Shown here one piece after another: positions 1 to 10,627 of a DNA stretch of 64,000 nt. Both the position numbers and the translations under genes were made by a program. The notes beneath the pieces were generated by a model. It had not been told where the DNA came from, made no database searches, and saw nothing but the letters and a program-made list of their open reading frames with translations. Source of the stretch: Dryocosmus kuriphilus (taxonomy: Eukaryota; Arthropoda; Insecta; Hymenoptera; Cynipidae); assembly GCA_038277395.1 (NCBI GenBank), contig CM076196.1, forward strand, positions 85,811,786-85,875,785. The letters are read 5' to 3'. Numbering within the stretch: position 1 is the first letter of the stretch; every line of letters begins with the position of its first letter.

Positions 1-462
1 GACTTCGCATCCAATATCACGAAACTCCTTCACACGATCAGAGAAAGCAATGATCTCAGTTGGGCAAACAAATGTGCTGTAAAGAAAATATCAGATATCA
101 ATAACAGAAATCAACTAATGAAAAATTTTTATAGAGAAACTGATTCTCATTTCAAAACTCTTGTTCCTAACAAACCTATACCGTCAACTCTTACTTAGCT
201 TTTTCACTGGAATCTATGAAAAACGAGTGAACATGAATAAAACACACTTTCCTGCTTAATACACAATTGTTTTTTCGAATTAGATGAAGAACAATACAAG
301 GTTTTTCGCTAATTATATGAGTACTTACAAGTCTAGAGGGTAAAAAAATAGAACGACGTATTTGCCCTTGAAATCGGTAAGCGAGATATCCTTGAATTGG
401 CCGTTAACAACAGCAGGGCCTTTGAAGACTGGTGCTGGTTTTTGAATTGCGGGAACAGGCAT
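1..462 (-). CDS. Prx1: Peroxiredoxin 1-type (typical 2-Cys) thioredoxin peroxidase, N-terminal part
   Basis: Partial gene running off the left edge. Coding exons are 462-329 and 76-1, with a GT-AG intron at 328-77. Exon 1 begins MPVPAIQKPAPVF and ends PLD; the split codon gives Phe45, then TFVCPTE, the hallmark active site with peroxidatic Cys49. Seventy residues are visible; the family is about 195 aa, so the resolving Cys and the rest lie outside the window. Typical 2-Cys peroxiredoxins are cytosolic decamers that reduce H2O2 using thioredoxin. There is no signal peptide, so this is the cytosolic PRDX1/2 (Jafrac1-like) form and not the secreted or mitochondrial one. A consensus acceptor (TTTCTTACAG) 15 nt upstream of the ATG shows that a 5' non-coding exon exists; a matching donor lies at 2855. 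The frame is intact across the splice. Family assignment is seen in the sequence; the Jafrac1 orthology is inferred. Confidence 0.93.
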
Positions 463-762
463 TGTGAAGGATAGTAACTGTAAGAAATTCAAAGTATTTA
501 ACCTTCGTATAATACTTGCAAGTTATAAATTACAAAATATACATTACAAACTATTATCACGCCCAGATAATTCAACTGAATTTATTCTATCATATTCTAA
601 ATATAAACTATCTACTATATGAGAGGCTTACATTAATATCTTACAATCTCAGTACAGTATTAACAATATAGGTCGGTGAGTTCATCTCAAGAGTTTTCTA
701 TACGTTCTCTTTTACACTTTTAAATATTGCCCTCAGGGCTTATGACGAACATTTTTGCTCCA

Positions 763-766
<4 letters not shown>

Positions 767-831
<65 letters not shown>

Positions 832-834
832 TAT
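767..834. repeat. (AT)n microsatellite
   Basis: Uninterrupted AT dinucleotides with one CAT interruption near the end, in the first intron of the peroxiredoxin gene. The apparent poly-Tyr/Ile ORF across it is an artefact of the repeat. Confidence 0.97.
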
Positions 835-1340
835 TTGAACGACTTAAAAAATTCTAGAACATTTATACATACTCGTCAAGAATATTTAATAATTTTCTAC
901 ATAAAGAATCAAAGGGGAAAAGGAAGTTATTTCGATTTGGATTAAAAAATTATACGGCTTTGAAAATTTGATCTGTCGCATATATTTTGTAATTATAAAA
1001 AATTAGAATCGTAAAAACGTTTCTTTCATTTAATTTTTCACAATTTCATTCGATATCTTATTTTTTGGATGTAGGTTGTAAGTGTTCCATAAATGTCGAA
1101 TGATTAAGAAGATAAGAGAATAAAACATGTGCTCAACTTTGTACATATGATAAGGGTTACTGCTGACATAGATATTATTTATGAGTCCTGTCGACTTTAA
1201 TTTTTAAAAAAACCGCAGTTATCACACGTGAAATGAATGTCAATATTAAAAATATATCTTAAATAGTTCGGTCTTACGATCTCATTATTATTAAAAAAAA
1301 GGTTTCTTCCTTTTGTGTAAAATATTTTTTATTTTTTACT

Positions 1341-1379
1341 CCACAACGTTTCAACCTATATCTGTGGGTCTTCTTCAGA
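1341..1379 (-). other. Hammerhead-like / Penelope-type terminal motif
   Basis: On the minus strand the sequence reads CTGAAGAAGACCC, a short loop, then GGTTGAAACGTTG. CTGAAGA fits the hammerhead core CUGANGA, GACC/GGTT can form a short stem II with one G-U pair, and GAAAC fits the second core strand. The plus-strand form (CAACGTTTCAACC...GGGTCTTCTTCAG) is a widely dispersed repeat signature. No reverse-transcriptase remnant is seen next to it, and catalytic competence is unproven. Confidence 0.35.
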
Positions 1380-2183
1380 TCCAACTATAAACTAATTTAA
1401 AATGAATAAAAAATTATATAAGAACAGTCAAATGTCAATGGTCAAAAGTTAATAGTACTACAATAAAAAAAGGAGGTTATTACAAAGTTATATTTACAAA
1501 GTACATATATGCAATATTATTGGTACCCTCAAAAAATTGGTGAGGATCTTTTTTAACCAATAATAATTGTTTCAGCTTTCTCATTCTCAGTATTTAATGT
1601 TAAATTTAGAAAAACTTTCAATGCTACTTTGTGAATAAAATTTAATTTTCCTTTCGACAAAAAATAAGACTAAAAAATCGAAATAAAAATTCAAAAGAAA
1701 CAGTTCTTACTACACATTTCATAAAAAAGAATGAATACAATGTGTACGAAAACTGACCTATATATTTTATGACAAAAGAAACTGATAATAACTACAAATT
1801 AAAATAGAAAAGTTCAACTTCGTAACTAATAATCAATGCAAATTAATATTCATACATGAGTTCTAAAACGAATAAGAAATGCTTCATCACTTTGATATGC
1901 CTGAAGACATAATTTTACTATTACAAAATCATTCCACCCAATTCCATGAATTAAATCACTAATCCATATAAGGTTATAAATCACATATATGAAATTTTGA
2001 TTACAATTATTAAGTATGAAATATTGTGATGACCAAGCATTATATTTGGAAATAAAAAAAGGTAGTGTCAATAAGTCCTGACATGAGCATTCTTGATTTT
2101 ATAAACAAAGTTTAAATTCTCTTTTCTTCAATGACCTTCAATTCGACACTGTGTATGAAATCCTGCGTCCACATTGCAAACCT

Positions 2184-2450
2184 TTAAGGCTGTTAACGAG
2201 GTGTTAAAAATAGGTTAGAAAAATTCTATTCAATTTTCTGTTTTGTACGACTTATGTATTTTTGCGCATGCAAAATTTCCTCTACCCTAATAACGAAAAC
2301 TTGAAAAAAGTAAAAATATCTGTGCTAAAATACGATAATGGAAAAAAAGTATCCAATGTCCATTATCTAAGCGTATTTTTACTTTTTTCGGAAAACTGTA
2401 TTACGATAATGAACCCCTTCCGGGTTGAGGAAAGAATTGGAAATTAACCT
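2184..2450. mobile_element. Degenerate, truncated copy of the TTAA fold-back element
   Basis: Begins TTAAGGCTGTTAACGAGG and carries the blocks GTAAAAATATCTGTGCTAAA, ACGATAATGGAAAA and CCCCTTCCGGGTTGAGGAAA found in the intact element at 3491-3976, again arranged as two inverted arms. The right arm stops after the GGTTGAGGAAA block, so the copy is incomplete. It lies in the peroxiredoxin first intron. Confidence 0.7.
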
Positions 2451-2855
2451 TCGATCGTTAGGCGCTAGATTCGTTTGCGCATGCAATAATCTAGTAATGT
2501 TATAGAGTTCCGTTAGAATAAACAGTGAAAATTTTGCTAGTACGCGGATTATTGAATGTAGAAAATGCTTTAATCAAGGTCATCAATAATGAGTAATAAA
2601 AGTTACGTAACTATGATAAAATCTCAGCATACGACACCAGTAAAGACAGTATTACTTTCTTTGTTGAAAAATCCGTTACTCGACGAGAAATGGCTACCGG
2701 CGTGACTGGATAAAAGAATCGAAAAATCACGACGAATAAATAGACTGAATTATTATTAAATTGTTGGGAAGAAAACAAACGAAACATACAAGGACAACAA
2801 TGAGTGATGACTGATTAGACAAATGAAAATAACTATGTAAACTTGACGAACTTAC

Positions 2856-3170
2856 CTGTACTTCGAAAAAAAATGGAAACGTAACACACAACCGAACTCC
2901 AAATTACAAATGACGACCGGCTAGTGAGTAGTGCCTAGTTGGCGACCGGTTTTTACACGCAACTCGTATCGTTTGACAAGCGTCTTTTCGTCTTCTCCGA
3001 ATCGCGAAACCGGAGAACCGAGAGTTACCGAATGTGACGTAATTGTAATAATTCGCGTACCTACACATGCGCAACTAACTCGCGAGAGCGCGGGAAACGC
3101 GAATCTATAATTTTTTAATTCTCGAGAAGATTTCCGACAACATATTGAAAATCATAATTTTCTTCACCGG
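2856..3170 (-). promoter_or_regulatory. Putative 5' non-coding exon and GC-richer promoter of the peroxiredoxin gene
   Basis: On the minus strand a strong donor (TACAG|GTAAGTTC) closes a possible exon at 2856, and the next good acceptor on that strand in this gene is at 478, just before the peroxiredoxin ATG. The sequence from about 2900 to 3120 is much richer in C, G and CpG than its surroundings (CGCGAGAGCGCGGGAAACGCG), as expected for a housekeeping promoter. The transcription start was not identified. An alternative is that this belongs to an unseen gene. Confidence 0.5.
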
Positions 3171-3490
3171 CGTTGCCAAAAAATTGAAGTTTTGACACAT
3201 AAGTATTATTGTATTAACATTGCTTAACGCGGTTCTTCTACAATTTTAATTTTGTTTTTCCTTTAATTATTAATAGAATTGTTAATTATTAGGTCACATG
3301 ACAGGACATAAAAGTTGAGAACCAAAAATAGGTACTTTTAAAATCCTTATAGCTATAAAATAGTGAACATTCTTTATTTATCCCAATTGTTTAAACAATT
3401 TCTTAACTTTTATTTATCGATTTTGCATTAAAAATTTGCAGTTGATAAGAGTAGATGAGAGGTAATGAAAAAATATTTTTTTCATATTTT

Positions 3491-3976
3491 TTAAGGCTGC
3501 TGGCCGAGGTGTCAAAAAACTGTGCTGTCGCCTTAATTCCTATTCAATTCCATCTGTTTTCGTATATACGACTTATGTATTTTAAAGAGACACTTTGCAA
3601 AAAAATTTCCTCAACCCGGAAGGGGTTCACGGTTGTATGAGGTGCGCTTAGTAGTATACAGTTTTCCGAAAAAAGTAAAAATATCTGTGCTAAAATACGA
3701 TAATGGAAAACCATTGGAACTCTTTCTCTACTTCCCCTCATTTCAACACTTTTCCATTATCGTATTTTAGCACAGATATTTTTACTTTTTTCGGGAAACT
3801 GTATACTAAGCGCACCTCATACAACCGTGAACCCCTTCCGGGTTGAGGAAATTTTTTTGCAAAGTGTCTCTTTAAAATACATAAGTCGTATATACGAAAA
3901 CAGATGGAATTGAATAGGAATTAAGGCGACAACACATTTCTAACCTATTTTTCGACACCTCGGCCAACAGCCTTAA
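3491..3976. mobile_element. TTAA-flanked fold-back (inverted-repeat) element
   Basis: A 486-bp unit whose left arm (3491-3710) is repeated in reverse complement as the right arm (3750-3976), around a 39-nt unique loop. The ends read TTAAGGCTG...CAGCCTTAA, so TTAA lies at both ends and may be the target duplication, as in piggyBac-like elements. The right arm carries an extra stretch (AACACATTTCTAACCTATTT) also seen in the degenerate copy at 2184, which suggests arm-specific divergence. No coding capacity. Assignment to piggyBac is inference only, since the ends do not start with CCC. Confidence 0.8.
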
Positions 3977-5740
3977 TTAAACATTTTTAAATATTTTGAA
4001 AAACTCCTAAAAAGTACTTTGATATAAATATCCTACTGGAAACCAATAATAAACATCCTGTCCTTTTCAATAACATTGAGTCAGCAAAATAGAAGAGGAT
4101 TAGGATAATAATTTATTACAACCTGTATATCTCTCATCTATCCACGTCAATCTCTTTCAACAGCCTCTTATTATTCTATCCCTTCTAATCTGTCTAACAT
4201 TCGGCTATTAATCTTTTTCTATTTTTTTTATTTGTCGCTAGGTAATTCTGCGTTTCGAGAAGAAATATTTCGCAATTAAAGTTGTTAACAAATTAATAGC
4301 AATTCTGTAAATTGTTGTCAAAACAACACTTCATGTAATGAAATGTATAAAAAAATGTTGACAACTGACATAGGTATTTTAAAAAAAATGTATTATATAA
4401 TTTGAAATATTGAATTACTGAAACTGAAATTTTGCTAAACACTGTCCTCCATATCCGATACTCTCAAACATCGTTTATAAAAGAACTGCAATGCTTGAAT
4501 TACCTAACCATATGGATGCTCCCAAAAATCCAAATCAGGAATCCAGGAATGTAAGGAAAATATTTGCACAAAAAACAATGTACGGAATTTGAGTGGGAAA
4601 ACTTATAATTTTCATAATATCTAAAAAGGGAGATGTCACAAATATTTTTCAGAATATATTCTCACGAGAGGATCAAAACAGAAAAAAGCAGAAATCATTG
4701 GATAACACATTACTGTTGTTAACGTGCGATAAATAAAAAACGACAATTCATATCTCACAAGCGATATTGCGACTGAATAAGATGTTAAGATTTATTATTT
4801 TTTAGAAAAAGAGACAAAAATAATCAACATATAGTTAAATTAAATATAATTATTTTCTTAAAGTAAAAGGTTTGATCATTATTATTTACGCCTTTTGCAA
4901 AGGCTCTAACGCATCGGGTTCCGCGCTCGCTATTAATTTTCAAAAATAGCTTATAAAAACATATGTTTTTTTGGTACTTTTGACTTCTTTTTACTCTATA
5001 AATAGAGTCAATTCACTATTTTCTTTTCCGGATTCGGATTATACGGGAAAATTCTCTTGGGATCAGTTGCAAGTGTCCAGCAAAAAAGCTATATATAGTG
5101 TTACAGACATTTCTTGTTTTAAAAATGTTTAATTTTGAGCTTTCCACGATTTTTAATAAGCTAAAAAATATGTAAAATGCAAAAGAAAATATATAGTTTT
5201 TACATTTCTATCGGCTTTTTCTTTAATTTTAATAGGTCGCAAGGAAATTAATGACAATATAATGTGATTTTGTGCTATTTCTATTTATTAATTATAATGC
5301 AAGTGTATTGGGAATTAAATTAAAAGTCAAAATATTATGTTCTAGCAGGTAACAGGTTCTAGTCTTCATAAATTATTTTGGTAGAAATACTAGAAATCGA
5401 TATTATCGACGGCAATAGACAGTTGCAGCAAAGATATTCAAAATTTCCTTGCAGCAAAGTTATTATACCAGATTTATCTACCAGATTGTAGCAGATCTAT
5501 CATCTACCAGATTGTAATATACTATCTTGCTTGCAGTTGCTTGACACTGCCAAAAAATATATACCGGAAATTCCGAAAACAGGGGACAACATAAATACTT
5601 CACACACACAATTTTTTATCAAAACATCGGTGGTAAGATACTGAAATTTGAAAGAAATACCAAACAAAAATTTTTGTAGATGTATCGATGCATCTTATGA
5701 ATATTTAAAAGGTTATGTTTGCTCACGAATTCAATAATAT
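3977..5740. other. AT-rich intergenic sequence, nothing recognised
   Basis: No ORF of convincing composition, no recognised repeat ends and no RNA gene found. A short local repetition (ACCAGATTGTA-type, about 5460-5520) is the only structure noticed. Confidence 0.5.
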
Positions 5741-5746
5741 TTAGGC

Positions 5747-5861
5747 CTTGTTTTCAAGCAGCGAGTTACTCGCTGCGTGTAGACGTCACGTGGTACTTTT
5801 GCGAGTAGTTGCGAGTAAAGTAACTAATCGCGAATAGAAAAGTGCGAGTAAGTGCGACTAA
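5747..5861. mobile_element. Fragment of the CAGCGAGTTACTCGCTG MITE, interrupted by a Harbinger element
   Basis: Matches the left end of the MITE at 7776-8138: TTTTCAAGCAGCGAGTTACTCGCTGC followed by AGACGTCACGTG and TTTTGCGAGTAGTTGCGAGT. It stops at the TAA target site of the Harbinger-like element that begins at 5862, so the Harbinger element appears to have inserted into or beside it. Confidence 0.55.
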
Positions 5862-7748
5862 TGCCCGGTTTCTTCACCTCTAGATATCTATCGAATAACT
5901 TTATCCATAAGATATCTCCCAAAATCGGTTTTCTTCACCTCTGGATAGTAGGTATCTGGCAGATAAACTTATCCGGAACCGAAGTAGCGGATATCTGCCA
6001 GATAGTGACTCCAGTGCCCCCCGTGTCATTATAAGAAACTATTGCGCTTCTATTTCTCGACATAACCAATAAATGAGACAGTCCTGGCAGTAAAATCAGA
6101 TAACATTTTCATATAATCGTTATTTTTATAAAAACTTGAATATAAAAATGAATTTATTACGCGATGTTATGAACATTTTTGAGTCTGACGATGATGATAA
6201 TGATGAATATGAATTTGTGGAAAGAAGATCATAACAATAAAAAATAAAGCGAAAAATTTTCAAATATGGGTAGACACAGAATTTTTCAAATGATTTCGTT
6301 TAAAAAAGGATAACGTACTTGAATTATTGCATATAAATGAAGAACGATTGTTAATAATCTCGAATAAGTATGCATTCTTTCGAAATAATAAATTTGATTT
6401 ATGGGATAATTTAGAAATACGATATTTTGAAAAACTCTATTTTGATATAAGAATATAGGATCTTGCGCGAAAAAATGAATACAACATTTCCTTGAAAAAA
6501 ATATGAATATATTTGAAAAAATTATTGCAAGAAATGAAACCAATTCTAAATAACATACAAAATAATTATAAAATAAAATATTTATCTGACGAACTAAACA
6601 CATTTTTAAAAGTTTTTCGCATCTCATTTTTGTATGTAATATAATTTAATTTTTTACCTTATTTTGACACCTTATATTTAAACTTGCGACTTGCCTCGCG
6701 TCGACGCAGACATTCCTACACATTTGATTTCTAGTAACACTCTAGTACCTTTTGTGTCAAAAGGTACCAATATGAAGGATAGCTATCCGTTAGATGCGTA
6801 ACTAATGGTGTCAGTGAAGAAAACGAATTTTTATTTATCTGACGGATAAACTATTCGCGGTGGGCACGAAAATGCGGAATCTGGTGGCCACTTAACGAAG
6901 CTCTATATGCAGGCTTGTCATGTTTATTTATCATGCAAAATACAGTCTGATTACTCTAATTTTACGTTTAATTTTTATAAAAAGTTGTGACCAGCGTAAA
7001 CACCGAGTAAAATATATTGCTTGAGTGTTGTTTTATAATAGCGGTAAGTATTGATTGTTGTAATATTCATACGCAGAGTAGCAATAAAATAAATTGTGCA
7101 CGATGCTTATAGGTTTGTTTGTTATACGTTAAAAAAATGATAATTAGATAATTATTAATGTCCTGTTCACAATTATTATTAGCAATGTTATAAGTTGTTT
7201 AAAAAATTGTAAATTGTTTGTAAAGTCATATAGAAATACCTTTTTTTCATTTCACAATCAACAAGCTCCACACGCCACATATGCATTGAAAACTGCTTCC
7301 CTATCTTTTAAAATTTATTACAACAATAAAAAAAATCATTACACTCGTTTTATAAAAAAAATTTACAAGATTAAGATTAATAATAATTAATGATAAAACA
7401 ATCATTTTTGTTTTTCAAATGTGATACAAGAACCTAACCTATAAGCCTCTTCACAAAATTCCTTTTTTGCTACTCTACCAATGCATACTGCGATCTGAGT
7501 ACTGACCGCTATTGTAATTCAACATTCAAACAATGTATTTCACACCGATTTTAAGCAGGACATCACTTTTGATCAATATTAAACGTTATAAATTACGAGT
7601 CTACTTGTAAACTTTACAAAAGAGCCTGCTTTCAGACCACGTGATGCAATGACACCAATCAGGTGGTTCCGATTGCAGCGCCTCTGTAGTTCGTGCCCAC
7701 CACGAAGATCTAGAAGATGGCTATCGGGAGGTATGAAGAAACCGGCCA
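5862..7748 (+). mobile_element. PIF/Harbinger-like DNA transposon, decayed
   Basis: The ends are TGCCCGGTTTCTTCA (left) and the reverse complement of TGGCCGGTTTCTTCA (right), flanked by TAA at 5859-5861 and 7749-7751. A 3-bp TAA duplication is the PIF/Harbinger hallmark. The subterminal motif GGTTTTCTTCACCTCTGGATA recurs at about 5930 and, inverted, near 6815. Inside, on the plus strand, is the remnant of a transposase start (see 6148). The 1.9-kb length is short for an autonomous element, and the coding part is broken, so it is dead or non-autonomous. Confidence 0.65.
6148..6450 (+). pseudogene. Harbinger (HARBI1-like) transposase remnant
   Basis: An ATG opens a 28-codon frame with an acidic stretch (FESDDDDNDEYEFVERRS) followed by a stop. 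Just downstream the broken reading reads FKWVDTEFFK and FRLKKDNVLELLHINEERL, which resembles the N-terminal region of HARBI1-type nucleases (an FRLSKxxVxxLL pattern). No catalytic DDE part can be traced before the right end. The flanking TAA duplications and inverted ends support the family. The protein similarity is from recall and weak. Confidence 0.4.
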
Positions 7749-7775
7749 TAAATCAAGAAGTGAATCAAGGTGGGT

Positions 7776-8138
7776 TTTCATGCAGCGAGTTACTCGCTGC
7801 GAGTAGACGTCACGTGATACTTTTGCGAGCGGTTGCGAATACGATGACCTGACATCAAATAGGTTAAATTTCTGGTGAAAATAAACGAAATAAACGAACC
7901 TTCAGATATAAAATTACATTATGTAAAATAATTCTCACTTACTTGTTGTTCCTCGTTTGATTCGTACGATTCATCCATTATTAATAAATAATAATATTAT
8001 TGATTTATTTTCCTTAAATTTCACGAGTACTAGCAAAAAGCTAAAGTAATCCAGCTAGTAACGAGCACTCGCAACTACTCGCAAAAGAGCCACGTGACCG
8101 GTGACGTCTTCTCGCAGCGAATAACTCGCTGCATGAAA
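7776..8138. mobile_element. MITE with palindrome-containing terminal inverted repeats
   Basis: The left end TTTCATGCAGCGAGTTACTCGCTGCGAG is repeated inverted at the right end (CTCGCAGCGAATAACTCGCTGCATGAAA). The inverted similarity continues inwards through GTAGACGTCACGTG and TTTTGCGAGYRGTTGCGA. Each end itself contains the palindrome CAGCGAGTTACTCGCTG. Similarity may extend a few bases outwards (AAGGTG), so the exact ends and the duplication are uncertain. No ORF. Confidence 0.65.
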
Positions 8139-8695
8139 TTGCACCTTTAGGGCATGACGGGCGTGTGGTGCACTAAAATACCTATATTACTGACCTCAAT
8201 TGGCGCCAAATTTAAATTTAAATATTTTTAAGTCCATAAATAATGTTATATGTATTACTTTATAGATATTTATTTTCGAGATTCGTACCATTTGTTTTTA
8301 ATTTACGAACTAACATTTTTTTCAAATTGCATAAAGTTGAATATATTCTGCAATTTCAAGAAAGTTCACTTAATGTGTGGCTCTGAAAGCTAAAAGAAAA
8401 CTATACATGTTTTATTGAAATGTATTCAAGTGTACTTAAACAAAAAAAGTACAAAGTCGAATGTACTCGAATAGAGAAAGGCGTACTCACGTACTCACCT
8501 TTCCAAAAATAGTAAGGAGATCAAGCTGCATAGTCAACCAATCAAAAACTCGCAGATATTCCACTCAAACCCAAGCGACCACTTTTAACATTTAGCGTAC
8601 GTCCTCCCCCTCTATTAAGTCCGAAAAACTTGGAACCACTTTCCATTCGCGCGCGCATTGCCTGGCATTGGCGTCATTGGGTTGTTGAGAGATAC

Positions 8696-9068
8696 GGTAG
8701 GTATTCACTTGTCCGAAATTTCATTTTCCCTAAAACTCATTTTGCCGAAAAAATCACTAGATTACTAGACGCCTTCGAAACAATTGATAGATGGGTTTCT
8801 GCTAACCAATTTTGGATAGATCTGTAACTCAAATTGACCTTTAGGTGGTGTTTCGTGAAAATTCTTTATTCTTTATTCTTCATTTTTCTTTATAAAACTC
8901 GAATTTTTTAAATGTAATTTTCCATTTGGAGTGATCATGGCAATATGCCATGAATTCACAAGCGGGATCCCCTCTATCATTTATGTCTCCATCGCCCGTA
9001 AATCTAGTGATTTTTTCGGCAAAATGAGTTTTAGGGAAAATGAAATTTCGGACAAGTGAATACATACC
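8696..9068. mobile_element. Mutator-like MITE, 68-bp TIRs and 9-bp target duplication
   Basis: Inverted repeats at 8696-8763 and 9001-9068 agree except for one visible difference (GGTAGGTATTC versus GGTATGTATTC). The element is flanked by GAGAGATAC at 8687-8695 and again at 9069-9077. Long TIRs with a 9-bp duplication are the signature of the Mutator superfamily. The 373-bp element has no transposase. The near-identity of the two TIRs suggests recent insertion. ORFs read through it are spurious. Confidence 0.8.
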
Positions 9069-9463
9069 GAGAGATACCTGGTGATACCTGGACATACAAT
9101 ACCCCCTCCTCAAGTAGCAAGCCAAACCGGAATCGGATGTTTTCTCTGAAGCGTCAAAAATTTGAAGTATGTTTTGTTCGTGTTTCTATGGCGTGAAAGT
9201 GCATTTAAAGAAAAGTTTGTAGTTTTTAATATAAGATAGAAATTAATATTGTATTTCCCCTTTATAAATTTTTTATAGTTAATGTATATATCATTTTGTG
9301 AGAACATATGAATTAATTTACACTGCGTTATTGTGTGGAAAGAAAAGAAGTTATGTTCGTCTCTGGTTAACTTCATTTTCTCAGCGCCTGTCGTGTGTTT
9401 TTACTCTCAGATGTTGACACTTGTCTAAAAACAAACCGAGATTTTTTTCTGAATTGAAATCAT

Positions 9464-9592
9464 CATGGTTAAGTGTTCTGTTCTGTTCTACAAGAATACA
9501 TTAGCCGCAAAGGCTTACACATGAAATTGTTTCCAAAGGATCCAAAGCTTCGCAAATTGTGGATGGAATGCATTATTCGCGGAGGTTACTAG
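9464..9592 (+). pseudogene. THAP zinc-finger domain remnant
   Basis: The sequence opens MVKCSV and, after a frameshift, continues SRKGLHMKLFPKDPKLRKLW, then MECIIRGGY and a stop. This fits the start of a C2CH THAP domain: an N-terminal Cys, then a FPKDPxLRKxW segment. THAP domains bind DNA and occur in P-element transposases and many insect transposon-derived genes. The second half of the domain is missing and the reading frame is broken at about 9495-9505, so this is a relic. Confidence 0.5.
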
Positions 9593-9779
9593 TTCGGTTA
9601 ATTTAACAATTTCCAGGAGGTCACAATTTTACAAGGTTACAATTTCAATTAAAAAAAATTAAATATGTACTTCAAAAAGTAAGTGTTGTGCACTTTTTAT
9701 TCATTTACAATGTCCGTACAATCATTTTTCGTTTTATTTTGTATTAAGACAGTGATTAATTTAAAATTTTGATTTGAAA

Positions 9780-9960
9780 GTCGTGCGTATTTAGGGACTT
9801 CCGATTCCGGTTCGGCCGGATCCCGGGCCCCGGCCAGACAATGAAACATCGGAGCGCCGGGGTGGCCGGTCGCGCTGTGTCTCAACTCTCCCTTGAGGGT
9901 TGAGACACATCTTTGATACAAGTCTCTGAATTCTGATACGACCAGAGATGAGACGACTAT
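9780..9960. other. GC-rich island of unknown nature
   Basis: A block of about 130 bp with far more GC than its surroundings (GGATCCCGGGCCCCGGCC), ending in a short inverted repeat (GTGTCTCAACTCTCCCTT / AAGGGTTGAGACAC-like, about 9877-9911). Overlapping minus-strand frames are open across it, but no protein family is recognised. Confidence 0.35.
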
Positions 9961-10627
9961 ACCCATGATACCACCTCATCTCTGCTATTACTCCAAACCG
10001 AAACTAATACCCGAAAAGTACGACTATACTAATACCAGTTGTACTGTAAATGCCAATACTGGCAATACCGTAGAGGGAAGGCAATACTATAGGTTTGGAG
10101 CATTGTTGAGGTTATGTTCCCAAGTGTTGTTGACGTCGGTGGCGCTAAGCGATTGGTCCATCGCGAAATCTTCCGACGCGGATCATTTTGAAAAACTTAA
10201 AAGTATCTCTTTTATTTAAAAAAAGAATATTATATAATCAACCTGAGAAAGAGTTTCTAAAAAATAAGAATATTCAGTTGTGTCGTAACCTAGAAACAAA
10301 CGAAAGTGATGTTTCCTCTTTGCAAAATTATCTTGTTTTTTTGCCATTTTTTGGCTCATTTTTCCGTACTTTTGCCGCCAATGAGCAGTCGCATAAACAT
10401 CGATGATCACAGTGTGATCATATAGTACAATCGAGAGTTGTGTGAGAGTTGTGAGAAACCCACCCTAACGCAAACACGAACAGGCAAATGTCAGCTGTCC
10501 GTCTCCGTCATCCAATGCGATTGGAAGACAGATGTAAGTGCGATAGGCAGTCGCTTAGGTCCTTTAAATTTCCGGTTAGAGGACCCTGAGATAAAATTCC
10601 CTAAAGAAGGTGTTTCTCGAAAAAGCC

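Noticed and set aside
727..945. 72-codon ORF rich in Tyr-Ile
   Set aside because: It is a translation of the (AT)n microsatellite; the same applies to the ORF at 28468-28743.
7649..7852. 67-aa ORF
   Set aside because: It spans the right end of the Harbinger element and the start of the next MITE, so it is not a gene.
9697..9979. Overlapping minus-strand ORFs in a GC-rich block
   Set aside because: High GC lowers stop frequency; no family, no splice context and two frames equally open, so not called a gene.
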